Position numbers and translations under genes: made by a program
Source of the DNA: Virgibacillus chiguensis
GTDB lineage: Bacteria > Bacillota > Bacilli > Bacillales > Amphibacillaceae
Assembly (NCBI RefSeq): GCF_900129865.1
Contig: NZ_FQXD01000016.1
Location: 1-64,000, forward strand
Length of the DNA: 64,000 nucleotides
Direction of reading: 5' to 3'
In this document: in pieces, positions 54,695 to 64,000 of the stretch
How positions within the stretch are numbered: the stretch's first letter is position 1
Layout: every line of letters starts with the position of its first letter
Notes under the pieces: generated by a model
Told to the model about the DNA's origin: nothing
Database searches by the model: none
What the model saw: the letters and a program-made list of their open reading frames with translations, nothing else

Positions 54695-55990
54695 ATGATA
54701 GAACGTTATACAAGAGAAGAAATGGGAGCTATTTGGACGGAAGAAAATAAATTTAAAGCATGGTTAGAAGTTGAACTATTAGCGTGTGAAGCATGGAGTG
54801 AATTAGGTGTAATCCCAAAACAGGATGTGCAACAATTACGTGCGAAAGCATCGTTTGATATGGACCGCATTTATGACATAGAACAAGAAACTCGCCACGA
54901 TGTTGTTGCTTTTACAAGAGCAGTATCCGAAACATTAGGAACCGAGAAGAAATGGGTGCACTACGGCTTAACCTCTACCGACGTTGTCGATACGGCACTA
55001 TCGTACTTAGTGAAGCAAGCAAATACGATTATTCGTCAAGATTTACATGCGTTTATTGAAATTTTGCAACAAAAAGCGATCGAACATAAACATACGGTTA
55101 TGATGGGAAGAACGCACGGTGTTCATGCGGAGCCGACAACTTTTGGATTAAAACTAGCACTTTGGTACGAAGAAATGAAACGAAATTTGGAACGATTTGA
55201 AGCAGCAGCAACTTCCATCGAATTTGGTAAATTGTCTGGAGCTGTAGGTACATATGCAAATATTGATCCATATGTGGAACAGTATGTATGTAAAAAATTA
55301 GGTTTAGCGCCTGCACCTGTGTCTACACAGACATTGCAGCGAGACCGTCATGCTGCTTATATCGCTACATTGGCTTTAATTGCTACATCCATTGAAAAGT
55401 TTGCAACAGAAATTCGTGGTTTACAAAAAACGGAAACACGAGAAGTAGAGGAGCGTTTTGCAAAAGGTCAAAAAGGTTCTTCCGCAATGCCGCATAAGCG
55501 AAACCCGATCGGTTCAGAAAATATGACTGGTATGGCAAGAGTGCTTCGTGGATATGTGACAACAGCTTATGAAAATGTTGCATTGTGGCATGAACGAGAT
55601 ATTTCCCACTCTTCTGCGGAAAGAGTTATTTTACCAGACGCGACCATTGCACTTAACTATATGCTCAACCGCTTTAGTACTATCGTAAAGAATTTAACGG
55701 TGTTCCCTGAAAACATGAAGCGTAACATCGACAAAACGCATGGCGTTATATTTTCACAGCGTGTATTACTTACTTTAATTGACAAAGGAATGAGTCGAGA
55801 AGCTGCTTACGATACGGTACAGCCAAAAGCGATGCAAGCATGGGAGACAGGAACACATTTTAAGCAGCTCGTTCAGGAAGACAAAACAATTACGGCGCAT
55901 TTATCACAAGCTGAGATAGAGAATTGCTTTGATTATACGTACCATTTAAAGAATGTGGATCAAATCTTTGAAAAAATTGGCTTAGCGTGA
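54695..55990 (+). CDS. purB: Adenylosuccinate lyase
   Basis: A 431-aa lyase acting twice in purine synthesis (SAICAR and adenylosuccinate). The signature [17 protein letters not shown] near residue 265 is intact, and so are the active-site motifs RHDVVAF and [10 protein letters not shown]. The ATG follows the purK stop directly; its gggagg site lies inside purK. Confidence 0.96.
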   Translation: MIERYTREEMGAIWTEENKFKAWLEVELLACEAWSELGVIPKQDVQQLRAKASFDMDRIYDIEQETRHDVVAFTRAVSETLGTEKKWVHYGLTSTDVVDTALSYLVKQANTIIRQDLHAFIEILQQKAIEHKHTVMMGRTHGVHAEPTTFGLKLALWYEEMKRNLERFEAAATSIEFGKLSGAVGTYANIDPYVEQYVCKKLGLAPAPVSTQTLQRDRHAAYIATLALIATSIEKFATEIRGLQKTETREVEERFAKGQKGSSAMPHKRNPIGSENMTGMARVLRGYVTTAYENVALWHERDISHSSAERVILPDATIALNYMLNRFSTIVKNLTVFPENMKRNIDKTHGVIFSQRVLLTLIDKGMSREAAYDTVQPKAMQAWETGTHFKQLVQEDKTITAHLSQAEIENCFDYTYHLKNVDQIFEKIGLA

Positions 55991-56000
55991 GGTGGATAAC

Positions 56001-56714
56001 ATGAAGGGTGCCTTACTTTATGAAGGGAAGGCAAAGCAAGTATATGAAGCAAAAGATGCAACTGGAAAGCTCATCCTTTCCTATAAAAATGACGCAACGG
56101 CATTTAATGGTGAAAAAAAATCAGTATTTCCAGGTAAAGGTCGCTTGAACAACGAAATAGCAGCACATATTTTCTCTATGCTACAGGATCAAGGAGTAAA
56201 GACACATTTCATCGAGCGTTTAAATGAAACAGAACAGCTCGTTTGGCAAACGGAAATTATTCCGCTTGAGGTTGTCGTTCGTAATGTTGCCGCTGGCAGC
56301 ATTACGAAGCGCCTTGGGATTGAAGAAAAAACGGTCTTGGAACCGCCAATTGTGGAATTGTTTTATAAAGATGATGCGCTAGGTGATCCGTTAATTAATG
56401 ATGAGCATGCATTACTCGTTGCGTCTATTACACAAGCTGAATTGCAGGAAATTAAAACAAAAGCGCTAGCGATTAACATCCATTTGCAGCATATTTTTCA
56501 AGCTATTCGTATTCAATTAGTGGATTTTAAGTTAGAATTTGGCAGGCTCGCATGTGGCTCCATCGTGCTTGCAGATGAAGTTTCCCCAGATACGTGTAGA
56601 CTTTGGGATGTCGCAACATTTGAAAAATTGGATAAAGATGTCTTTCGTCAAGGAACGGGTGACCTGCTCACTGTTTATGAAGAAATATTAAACCGACTGG
56701 AGGAGCAAAAATGA
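56001..56714 (+). CDS. purC: SAICAR synthetase
   Basis: A 237-aa enzyme joining CAIR and aspartate. The N-terminal GKAKQVYEA and KNDATAFNGEKK motifs, the motif EVVVRNVAAGSI and the signature LVDFKLEFG are present, followed by DEVSPDTCRLWD. The ATG at 56001 has an aggtgg site and is preferred over GTG 55992, which overlaps that site. Its stop overlaps purS by 4 bp. Confidence 0.95.
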   Translation: MKGALLYEGKAKQVYEAKDATGKLILSYKNDATAFNGEKKSVFPGKGRLNNEIAAHIFSMLQDQGVKTHFIERLNETEQLVWQTEIIPLEVVVRNVAAGSITKRLGIEEKTVLEPPIVELFYKDDALGDPLINDEHALLVASITQAELQEIKTKALAINIHLQHIFQAIRIQLVDFKLEFGRLACGSIVLADEVSPDTCRLWDVATFEKLDKDVFRQGTGDLLTVYEEILNRLEEQK

Positions 56715-56962
56715 AAAAAGTAAAGGTGCATATTACGCTTAAAGAAGGGGTGCTGGACCCACAAGGAAAAGCTATTCAACAATCTTTACATGCGTTAGGT
56801 TACGAAGAAGTAGAGGAAGCGCGAGTGGGGAAAATGATTGAGCTACAAGTAGAGGAAGGACCTCATATAGAAGCTCGTATTAAAGAAATGTGCGATAAAT
56901 TATTAGCGAATCCGGTCATTGAAAATTATCAAGTTACGTTGGAGGAGGCTGTTCAGTCGTGA
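56711..56962 (+). CDS. purS: FGAM synthase subunit PurS
   Basis: An 83-aa protein with the ferredoxin-like fold of PurS ([17 protein letters not shown], then [10 protein letters not shown]). It dimerises and bridges PurL and PurQ in the FGAM synthase complex. Overlaps of 4 bp on both sides show tight translational coupling. Confidence 0.94.
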   Translation: MKKVKVHITLKEGVLDPQGKAIQQSLHALGYEEVEEARVGKMIELQVEEGPHIEARIKEMCDKLLANPVIENYQVTLEEAVQS

Positions 56963-57642
56963 AATTTGCTGTCATCGCCTTTCCTGGTTCAAACTGCGAT
57001 CGAGATATGTACAGGGCAGTAGCAAACGTTTTAGGAGCAGATGCCGACCTATTATGGTATGAAACTGCTAATCTAGATAACTATGATGCCATTCTTCTTC
57101 CTGGCGGCTTTTCTTATGGAGACTACTTACGTACAGGGGCAATTGCAGCAACGTCAAATGTGATGCAACAAGTGAAAAAACACGCCGCAAAAGGTAAGCC
57201 TGTACTAGGTGTTTGTAACGGTTTTCAAATTTTAACAGAATCTGAGTTGCTTCCGGGGGCATTATTGCGCAATAAAAATCTTTCGTTTATGTGTCATCAA
57301 GAAGTGCTAACGGTAAAGAACAATCAAACGATGTTTACAACGGCATATAATGAAGGAGAAACAATTCAATTACCCATTGCGCACGGGGAAGGAAATTATT
57401 ACTGTGATGAAGCGACATTGCAAGAATTAATAGAACATAAGCAAATTGTGTTTACCTATCAAAATAATCCCAATGGCTCTATAGAGAATATTGCTGGAAT
57501 TGTAAATAGAGAAGGGAATGTTCTTGGAATGATGCCGCACCCAGAGCGTGCTGTGGAACAATTGTTAGGCAGTGCGGATGGCTTACGTTTATTTCAGTCA
57601 TTGATTCATAATTGGAGGGAAACTTATGTTGCAAACGCATGA
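56959..57642 (+). CDS. purQ: FGAM synthase glutaminase subunit PurQ
   Basis: A 227-aa class I glutamine amidotransferase supplying ammonia to PurL. Catalytic Cys in [10 protein letters not shown], His-Glu in MMPHPERA and the N-terminal [10 protein letters not shown] are intact. It starts at GTG 56959 with ggagg upstream. It overlaps purL by 17 bp. Confidence 0.95.
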   Translation: MKFAVIAFPGSNCDRDMYRAVANVLGADADLLWYETANLDNYDAILLPGGFSYGDYLRTGAIAATSNVMQQVKKHAAKGKPVLGVCNGFQILTESELLPGALLRNKNLSFMCHQEVLTVKNNQTMFTTAYNEGETIQLPIAHGEGNYYCDEATLQELIEHKQIVFTYQNNPNGSIENIAGIVNREGNVLGMMPHPERAVEQLLGSADGLRLFQSLIHNWRETYVANA

Positions 57643-59854
57643 AATAAGCCCAGAGCAAATTGAAAATGAAGCGCTTTATAAAGAAATGGGTTTAAATGAT
57701 GAAGAATACAAGATGGTGAAGCATATTTTACAGCGCAGACCGAATTATACGGAAACAGGGATTTTTTCCGTCATGTGGTCCGAGCATTGTAGCTATAAAT
57801 CGTCTAAACCATTATTGAAAAAGTTCCCAACGAAAGCCCCGCATGTGTTGCAAGGTCCTGGAGAGGGGGCAGGGATTATTGATATTGGCGATGAGCAGGC
57901 TGTTGTTTTTAAAGTTGAAAGTCATAATCACCCGTCTGCAGTCGAACCGTATCAGGGTGCGGCAACAGGCGTTGGTGGCATTATTCGTGATGTCTTCTCT
58001 ATGGGCGCACGTCCGATTGCTCTCTTGAATTCGCTGCGGTTTGGTCCATTAACAAATGAACGGACGAAATACTTATTTTCCGGTGTTGTTGACGGTATCG
58101 CAGGATATGGGAATTGTGTCGGTGTTCCAACAGTTGGTGGGGAAGTGCAATTTGATGACTGTTATCAGGAGAATCCATTAGTAAATGCCATGTGTGTCGG
58201 TTTAATAAAGCATGACGATATTCAAAAAGGGGTTGCCGCTGGTGTGGGGAATACGGTCCTTTATGCTGGAGCGCCAACAGGTCGGGATGGTATTCATGGT
58301 GCGACATTTGCCTCCGATGATTTGGCAGAGGATTCCTTAAAAGATCGTCCTGCAGTACAAGTTGGCGATCCATTTATGGAAAAATTACTGATTGAAGCAT
58401 GTTTAGAAGTAATCCAGTCAGATGCGCTCGTAGGCATGCAAGATATGGGTGCTGCTGGTTTAACCTCTTCTGCTAGTGAAATGGCTAGTAAAGCTGGGAC
58501 AGGTTTGGAGATGAATTTAGATCATGTACCACAAAGAGAAGCAAATATGACAGCGTATGAACTAATGCTTTCTGAATCACAAGAACGGATGTTGCTCGTG
58601 GTTAAAAAAGGACGTGAACAGGAAATTATCGAAGTATTCCGAAAGTATGGCTTGCAGGCAGTAGCAGTTGGTGAAGTCATTGAGGAAAAGACCTTTCGTA
58701 TTTTCCAACATGGCAAATTGATGGCTGATATTCCAGTTGACGCATTAGCGGAAGAAGCTCCAGTGTATCATTTACCTGCTAAAGAAGCTGCTTATTTCCA
58801 AGCTTTTCAACAAATGAAGCAAGAAGTGCCAGTTGTTAAAGATCATGCACACATGTTCAAGCAACTGTTACAGCAACCGACGATCGCTTCTAAAGAATGG
58901 GTTTATGATCAGTATGATTCTATGGTGCAAACAAATACAGTCGTTACACCAGGTTCTGATGCAGCGGTAGTGCGTATTCAAGGTACGAATAAATCGTTAG
59001 CAATGACAACGGATTGTAATTCTCGATACATTTATTTAGATCCTGAAACAGGTGGAAAAATTGCCGTTGCAGAAGCGGCTCGTAACATTATTTGTTCAGG
59101 TGCTAAGCCACTCGGGTTAACAGATGGATTGAACTTTGGCAACCCAACGAATCCTGAAGTGTTTTGGCAAATGGAAAAAAGCGTGGAAGGCATGGTAGCT
59201 GCTAGTGAAACGTTAGCTACACCTGTAATTAGTGGAAATGTATCCTTGTATAACCAGTCAGGCGGAAAGGCGATTTTTCCGACTCCTGTGGTAGGGATGG
59301 TTGGGCTACATGAATCACTGGATCATATTACGTCGAGTTTCTTTCAACAAGCAGGAGATCGTATTTATGTTATTGGAGAAACGGCGTGCGATTTTGGGGG
59401 TAGTGAGCTACAGCGACTTATGCAAGGAAAGTATGCAGGAAAAGCACCGCAAATAAACTTAGACGTCGAGAAAAAACGGCAAGATCAGCTATTAACAGCA
59501 ATCCAACAAGGGGTCGTATCATCAGCACATGACGTTGCTGAAGGTGGTTTGGCGGTCGCTTTAGCGGAAAGCCTGTTTGCTGAGCATACATTGGGGGCAA
59601 CTGTACAGTTATCTGGTGACCCGACAGTGATGTTATTTAGTGAAACACAGTCTCGATTTCTTGTAACTGTTCCAGAAAACAAACAAGAAAATTTTGTGCA
59701 TATCGTGGAAGATGCCGTTGAGATTGGGAAAGTTACAACGGATAAGCATCTTACGATTTCTATCAATGAGCAGGAATATGTGTCTGAATCTGTTGCTTTA
59801 TTACAAGCACAATGGAAAGGAGCCATTCCATGCATGCTGAAGACAAAGGCATAA
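57626..59854 (+). CDS. purL: FGAM synthase large subunit PurL (small type)
   Basis: A 742-aa ATP-dependent enzyme of the small-PurL type that works with separate PurS and PurQ. It has the motifs [46 protein letters not shown] and TDCNSRYIY; normal length. Its 3' end overlaps purF by 25 bp. Confidence 0.96.
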   Translation: MLQTHEISPEQIENEALYKEMGLNDEEYKMVKHILQRRPNYTETGIFSVMWSEHCSYKSSKPLLKKFPTKAPHVLQGPGEGAGIIDIGDEQAVVFKVESHNHPSAVEPYQGAATGVGGIIRDVFSMGARPIALLNSLRFGPLTNERTKYLFSGVVDGIAGYGNCVGVPTVGGEVQFDDCYQENPLVNAMCVGLIKHDDIQKGVAAGVGNTVLYAGAPTGRDGIHGATFASDDLAEDSLKDRPAVQVGDPFMEKLLIEACLEVIQSDALVGMQDMGAAGLTSSASEMASKAGTGLEMNLDHVPQREANMTAYELMLSESQERMLLVVKKGREQEIIEVFRKYGLQAVAVGEVIEEKTFRIFQHGKLMADIPVDALAEEAPVYHLPAKEAAYFQAFQQMKQEVPVVKDHAHMFKQLLQQPTIASKEWVYDQYDSMVQTNTVVTPGSDAAVVRIQGTNKSLAMTTDCNSRYIYLDPETGGKIAVAEAARNIICSGAKPLGLTDGLNFGNPTNPEVFWQMEKSVEGMVAASETLATPVISGNVSLYNQSGGKAIFPTPVVGMVGLHESLDHITSSFFQQAGDRIYVIGETACDFGGSELQRLMQGKYAGKAPQINLDVEKKRQDQLLTAIQQGVVSSAHDVAEGGLAVALAESLFAEHTLGATVQLSGDPTVMLFSETQSRFLVTVPENKQENFVHIVEDAVEIGKVTTDKHLTISINEQEYVSESVALLQAQWKGAIPCMLKTKA

Positions 59855-61242
59855 GGGAAGAATGTGGCGTGTTCGGTATCTGGGGGCATGAAAAAGCGGC
59901 AGAACTGACGTATTACGGGTTACATTCCATGCAACATCGTGGTCAAGAAGGTGCTGGTATCGTTGTCAGTGATGGACAGCAATTAAAAGTGCATAAAGAT
60001 GTCGGATTAGTGAATGATGTTTTTAAGCATGCAGATTTTTCAATGTTACAAGGTGATGTAGCGATTGGACATGTCCGTTATTCGACACAAGGTGCTAAAA
60101 CGTTAGAGAATGTGCAACCCTTATTGTTCCATTCCCAAAAAGGGAGTATGGCGCTTGCACATAATGGCAATCTAATGAATGCCTATGCTTTGCGAGCAGA
60201 ATTAGAAGAAGAAGGAAGCATATTGCAAACTTCATCCGATACAGAAGTATTGGCACATTTAATCAAACGTAATGGGAACCAAGTGTCGAAGGTTTCCATT
60301 ACAGAAGCATTAAATCAAGTACAAGGTGCCTATGCCTATTTAATTTTGACGGAAAAGCAGCTGTTTGTTGCGCTAGACCCGCACGGGATTCGCCCATTAT
60401 CGATTGGTAGATTAGGAGATGCCTATGTCGTTGCTTCGGAAACATGCGCATTCGGGCAGATTGGCGCCACATTTGAACGGGAAGTATTACCAGGTGAGCT
60501 CATTACGATTGACGATCATGGCATCACGTCGACACGATTTGCTATGCGAGAACAACGAAAAATGTGTGCCATGGAATATGTGTATTTATCCCGACCAGAT
60601 AGCGATGTAAATTTAGTAAATGTGCATGCGTCAAGGAAAAACATGGGTATGGAGCTTGCCAAAGAAGCTCCGGCAGATGCAGATATCGTTGTTGGCGTGC
60701 CTGACTCTAGTACATCAGCTGCGATTGGTTACGCTGAGGAAAGTGGGCTTCCATATGAGATGGGGATTATTAAAAACCGTTATGTTGGTAGAACTTTTAT
60801 TCAACCTTCCCAAGAATTACGAGAGCAAGGGGTGAAGCTTAAGCTATCCCCAGTTCGAAGTATCATTGAAGGAAAGCGAGTCGTTATGATTGATGATTCC
60901 ATCGTCCGTGGCACAACGAGTAAGCGGATTGTGCATATGTTAAAAGACGCTGGTGCAAAAGAAGTGCATGTGCGAATTGCTTCCCCGTCTATTCAACATC
61001 CTTGCTACTACGGGATTGACATGTCGACAAGAAAAGAGTTAATTGCAGCAAATTATGAACAAGATAAAATAAGAGAAATCATTGGCGGAGATAGTCTAGC
61101 GTATTTGTCAGAGGCAGGTATGGAAAAAGCAATCTTAAAAGATAAGACGATCCATCAAGGCGTTTGTACAGCGTGTATGACTGGTAAATATCCGCTCTCC
61201 ATGGAATCGGACAAACAAGTGTCTCCTTTTATTTTCCTATAG
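59830..61242 (+). CDS. purF: Amidophosphoribosyltransferase
   Basis: A 470-aa enzyme for the first committed step (PRPP to phosphoribosylamine). The ATG at 59830 (aaaggag site) gives an 11-residue propeptide, [11 protein letters not shown], before the catalytic Cys of CGVFGIW, as in B. subtilis. The PRPP-binding motif [14 protein letters not shown] and four Cys for the 4Fe-4S cluster ([22 protein letters not shown]) are present, so it is the oxygen-sensitive cluster type. The stop codon lies inside the start of repeat A. Confidence 0.96.
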   Translation: MHAEDKGIREECGVFGIWGHEKAAELTYYGLHSMQHRGQEGAGIVVSDGQQLKVHKDVGLVNDVFKHADFSMLQGDVAIGHVRYSTQGAKTLENVQPLLFHSQKGSMALAHNGNLMNAYALRAELEEEGSILQTSSDTEVLAHLIKRNGNQVSKVSITEALNQVQGAYAYLILTEKQLFVALDPHGIRPLSIGRLGDAYVVASETCAFGQIGATFEREVLPGELITIDDHGITSTRFAMREQRKMCAMEYVYLSRPDSDVNLVNVHASRKNMGMELAKEAPADADIVVGVPDSSTSAAIGYAEESGLPYEMGIIKNRYVGRTFIQPSQELREQGVKLKLSPVRSIIEGKRVVMIDDSIVRGTTSKRIVHMLKDAGAKEVHVRIASPSIQHPCYYGIDMSTRKELIAANYEQDKIREIIGGDSLAYLSEAGMEKAILKDKTIHQGVCTACMTGKYPLSMESDKQVSPFIFL

Positions 61243-61310
61243 GAAAGTATAGGTTTAAAGGTTTATAGGATAAGAAAAAAGATAGCCTCCGTCATGAAAT
61301 AATCTAGGTT
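61237..61310 (+). repeat. Repeat A, 5' part, in the purF-purM gap
   Basis: The sequence from ctataggaaagtataggttt to ataagaaaaaagatagcctc, then cgtcatgaaataatctaggttag, follows the family's first half well; the hairpin half is lost or diverged. The purF stop codon (tag) is part of the repeat. Confidence 0.65.
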
Positions 61311-61367
61311 AGAGTGAAGGCTTATGCAGCATTAACTTTAGATGATAGAAAAGGAGAAGTGACCATA

Positions 61368-62384
61368 GTGGCAAATGTATATAAACAAGCTGGCGTAGAC
61401 GTTGAGAAAGGCTACGAAGCTGTGGAACGAATGAAAAAGCATATCGAGCGAACGAATAAAAAGGAAGTGCTAGGTGGGATTGGTGCATTTGCCGGTCTGT
61501 TTGATCTGTCAGGCTTTTCCTACGAACAGCCAGTACTTGTATCAGGAACAGATGGGGTAGGAACAAAATTGAAGCTTGCGTTTGCTATGGATCAGCATCG
61601 TACCATTGGAATTGATGTTGTGGCGATGTGCGTCAATGATATTGTTGCTCAAGGGGCAAAACCACTCTTTTTCCTTGATTATATTGCTTGTGGAAAAAAT
61701 GATCCGAAGCAAATAGAACAAATTGTAGCTGGGATTGCAGAAGGTTGTGTTCAGGCAGATGCAGCTTTAATCGGTGGAGAGACAGCTGAAATGCCAGGGA
61801 TGTATCAAGCTGGTGAATATGATTTAGCTGGCTTTACCGTTGGCATTGCCGAGAAAAAAGAACTCATTACAGGAGAAAACATCCAATCCGGAGACGCTAT
61901 TATCGGATTGCTATCAAGTGGTATACATTCTAATGGCTATTCGCTCGTGCGTAAGTTAACGGCCGATTTAGCTTTTGATCAATCTTATAGTTTACGTGAA
62001 CCTCTAGGAGAAGCATTACTTACGCCAACACGTATTTATGCGAAGTCGATACAAAGCGTTTTAAAAACAGGGTATATAAAAGGTGTAGCTCATATTACAG
62101 GTGGAGGTTTTTACGAAAACTTCCCACGCATGGTACCAGAAAATCTAGGAGTGGATATTGATACAAAGGCGTGGGACATACCAGAAATTTTTCCGTTTTT
62201 ACAACAACAAGGAAAGATTGCGACAGAGGAAATGTTCGGTGTGTTTAATATGGGGATCGGGATGGCAATCGTTGTTGCAAAACAGCATGTGTCAGAAGTT
62301 ATGGATCACTTAGAAACAGCAGGGGAGAAGGCCTCTATTATTGGTTCGGTGACGGAACAAAAAGGAGTGCACATACGTTTATGA
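61368..62384 (+). CDS. purM: Phosphoribosylaminoimidazole synthetase (AIR synthetase)
   Basis: A 338-aa enzyme closing the imidazole ring. The GTG at 61368, preceded by aaggag, gives [19 protein letters not shown], which fits PurM N-termini; GTG 61314 would add 18 residues from the repeat region. [13 protein letters not shown] and [14 protein letters not shown] are the glycine-rich and signature motifs. A 125-bp gap to purF contains repeat A. Its stop overlaps purN by 4 bp. Confidence 0.95.
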   Translation: MANVYKQAGVDVEKGYEAVERMKKHIERTNKKEVLGGIGAFAGLFDLSGFSYEQPVLVSGTDGVGTKLKLAFAMDQHRTIGIDVVAMCVNDIVAQGAKPLFFLDYIACGKNDPKQIEQIVAGIAEGCVQADAALIGGETAEMPGMYQAGEYDLAGFTVGIAEKKELITGENIQSGDAIIGLLSSGIHSNGYSLVRKLTADLAFDQSYSLREPLGEALLTPTRIYAKSIQSVLKTGYIKGVAHITGGGFYENFPRMVPENLGVDIDTKAWDIPEIFPFLQQQGKIATEEMFGVFNMGIGMAIVVAKQHVSEVMDHLETAGEKASIIGSVTEQKGVHIRL

Positions 62385-62956
62385 GTCGGGTGAAGGCAGC
62401 CGTATTTGCTTCCGGGGCGGGCAGTAATTTTCAAGCCATGCTTGACGAAAGTGACTTGGCTTGTGAGATCGTTTTATTAATCTGTGACAGACCTGGGGCA
62501 GCCGTCATAGAAAGAGCAAGGAAACATCAAATTCCTGTCTATCAGTTCGACCCGAAGCAATATGCCACGAAAGAAGCGTATGAAAGAGAATTGGTGACTG
62601 TATTAAAAAAAGCGCGTGTAGAGTGGATTTTTTTAGCAGGATATATGCGTATTGTAGGTTCCTATTTACTACATGCGTATCAAGGTAAAATCGTGAATAT
62701 CCACCCTTCGTTGTTGCCCGATTTCCCTGGGAAAGATGCGATTACGCAAGCTTTTGCAGCGAAAGTGGACAAAACAGGGGTAACCATTCATTTTATCGAT
62801 GAAGGTATTGATACAGGACCGATCATCGCTCAACAAACAGTCGATATGTATCCAGATGATACGATTCGTTCATTAACAAAACGCATCCAGCAAGTCGAGC
62901 ATAAGCTATATCCAAAAATAATTAAACAATTAGTACAAAATGAGGGAGAACTATGA
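62381..62956 (+). CDS. purN: Phosphoribosylglycinamide formyltransferase
   Basis: A 191-aa formyl-THF-dependent GAR transformylase. N-terminal [11 protein letters not shown], the catalytic [12 protein letters not shown] and the [11 protein letters not shown] segment with the conserved Asp are intact. Overlaps purM and purH by 4 bp each. Confidence 0.95.
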   Translation: MSRVKAAVFASGAGSNFQAMLDESDLACEIVLLICDRPGAAVIERARKHQIPVYQFDPKQYATKEAYERELVTVLKKARVEWIFLAGYMRIVGSYLLHAYQGKIVNIHPSLLPDFPGKDAITQAFAAKVDKTGVTIHFIDEGIDTGPIIAQQTVDMYPDDTIRSLTKRIQQVEHKLYPKIIKQLVQNEGEL

Positions 62957-64000
62957 AAAAACGAGCATTAATAAGTGTATATGACAAAGAAGGAATTACA
63001 TCGTTTGCAAATGAATTAGTCCAGGCAGGATATGAGATTATTTCAACAGGTGGAACGCTCCATACATTACAAGCAGCTCATATTCCAGCAACTGCTGTGG
63101 AAAATATAACTGCTTTTCCAGAAATATTAGATGGTCGGGTTAAAACATTGCATCCAAACATTCATGGTGGATTACTTGCAAAACGGGGGAACAAAGCACA
63201 TCTGAAAGAGCTTGAAGTGAATGCTATTACGCCAATTGATCTTGTTGTTGTTAACCTTTACCCCTTTAAGGAGACGGTAACGAACGAAGCTGCTTCTCAT
63301 GAGGAAATCATTGAAAATATTGATATTGGTGGCCCTTCGATGTTGCGAGCAGCGGCTAAAAACTATCAGGCGGTAACCGTGGTTGTTGATCCAACCGATT
63401 ACGAAAGCATACTCCAAGCATTGCAAACTGGTGAAGTTACGTTAGAACAACGTCAGCAGTTAGCTGCGAAAGTATTCCAACATACAGCAGCATATGATGC
63501 ACTTATTGCCTCATACTTTACAGAAAGCACTGGAGAAGCATTTCCAGATCATTATACGATTACATATGAAAAGGTACAGACGCTACGTTACGGAGAAAAT
63601 CCACACCAAGCAGCTGCTTTTTATAAGCAACCGGTTACGAAACAGCAAGGATTGGCTACAAGTGAACAATTGCATGGGAAGGAGCTTTCCTATAACAACA
63701 TCCAAGATGCGAATGCGGCTTTAGAGATTTTGGCAGAATACAACGCACCTACAGCTGTTGCGGTAAAACATATGAACCCATGTGGAATTGGAACGGCAGA
63801 TACGCTTGCAAAAGCATTTGCACATGCGTATGCGGCAGACTCTGTTTCCATATTTGGGGGAATTGTTGCTTGCAATCAAATAGTAGATAAGGATACGGCG
63901 CTGCAGTTAAGCGACATCTTTTTAGAAATTGTCATCGCACCAGGTTTTACAGAAGAAGCACTACAAATATTAACAGAGAAGAAAAATATTCGTCTGATGA
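62953..64000 (+). CDS. purH: AICAR transformylase/IMP cyclohydrolase, cut by the window end
   Basis: The ATG at 62953 overlaps the purN stop; 349 codons are present without a stop, so the gene continues beyond the window (PurH is usually about 510 residues). The IMP cyclohydrolase domain is complete (SVYDKEGI at residues 9-16, LDGRVKTLHP, ENIDIGGPSMLRAAAKN). The start of the AICAR transformylase domain shows LRYGENPHQ and KHMNPCG. purD would be expected next. Confidence 0.95.
   Translation, partial: MKKRALISVYDKEGITSFANELVQAGYEIISTGGTLHTLQAAHIPATAVENITAFPEILDGRVKTLHPNIHGGLLAKRGNKAHLKELEVNAITPIDLVVVNLYPFKETVTNEAASHEEIIENIDIGGPSMLRAAAKNYQAVTVVVDPTDYESILQALQTGEVTLEQRQQLAAKVFQHTAAYDALIASYFTESTGEAFPDHYTITYEKVQTLRYGENPHQAAAFYKQPVTKQQGLATSEQLHGKELSYNNIQDANAALEILAEYNAPTAVAVKHMNPCGIGTADTLAKAFAHAYAADSVSIFGGIVACNQIVDKDTALQLSDIFLEIVIAPGFTEEALQILTEKKNIRLM

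Overview
The window reads as chromosomal DNA of a low-GC, spore-forming member of the Bacillaceae. It carries a GerA/GerB-type germinant receptor locus. Its gene order matches the Bacillus subtilis backbone in two places: appDFABC, and yeaC-yeaD-yebA-guaA ... pbuG ... yebE ... purEKBCSQLFMNH. The Virgibacillus/Oceanobacillus group is a plausible home, but the sequence alone does not settle genus.

Layout. 1-3.9 kb: a small lipoprotein, a LOG-family phosphoribohydrolase and a transmembrane chemoreceptor. 4.0-10.7 kb (minus strand): an app-type oligopeptide ABC importer. 11.0-12.5 kb: a membrane protein and a DUF3231 protein. 12.7-15.6 kb: a germinant receptor with A and B subunits and a 55-aa single-TM protein, but no C-subunit lipoprotein. 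15.6-19.3 kb: an amidase and an AbgT-family transporter. 19.9-26.3 kb: MoxR ATPase, DUF58 protein, transglutaminase, then guaA behind a guanine riboswitch.

26.3-42.6 kb is an accessory block lying between guaA and pbuG, which are close neighbours in B. subtilis. It holds an AT-rich four-gene cassette (26.8-30.4 kb) that I interpret as an ABC-three-component (ABC-3C) conflict system: a DUF1413-like small protein, a nuclease-like effector, a small middle component and a Rad50/SMC-like ATPase. After it come a possible group II intron 5' relic, an IS200/IS605 TnpA relic and a bacteriocin-type ABC exporter reduced to fragments. A zinc module follows: P-type ATPase, ArsR/SmtB sensor and Zur-boxed ZnuA. 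The block ends with a second decayed ABC transporter and a TetR-controlled ABC exporter.

42.8-64 kb returns to backbone: PbuG behind PurBoxes and a guanine riboswitch, a globin-fold chemoreceptor with a CZB zinc domain, an MFS transporter, MsrA, a MOSC protein, an Hsp20 protein, YebE, and the complete start of the purine operon (purE to partial purH) with PurBoxes, promoter, riboswitch and terminator. Purine synthesis, GMP synthesis and purine uptake are thus all under guanine riboswitches, and pbuG and purE also carry near-identical PurR operator architectures.

Two dispersed intergenic repeat families run through the window. Repeat A is about 90 bp with a hairpin core acttggcgacaagccaagt; about a dozen full or partial copies are seen on both strands, including inside operons and leaders. 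Repeat B is about 200-270 bp and GC-richer, with three copies. All assignments come from reading the sequence; no database search was run.
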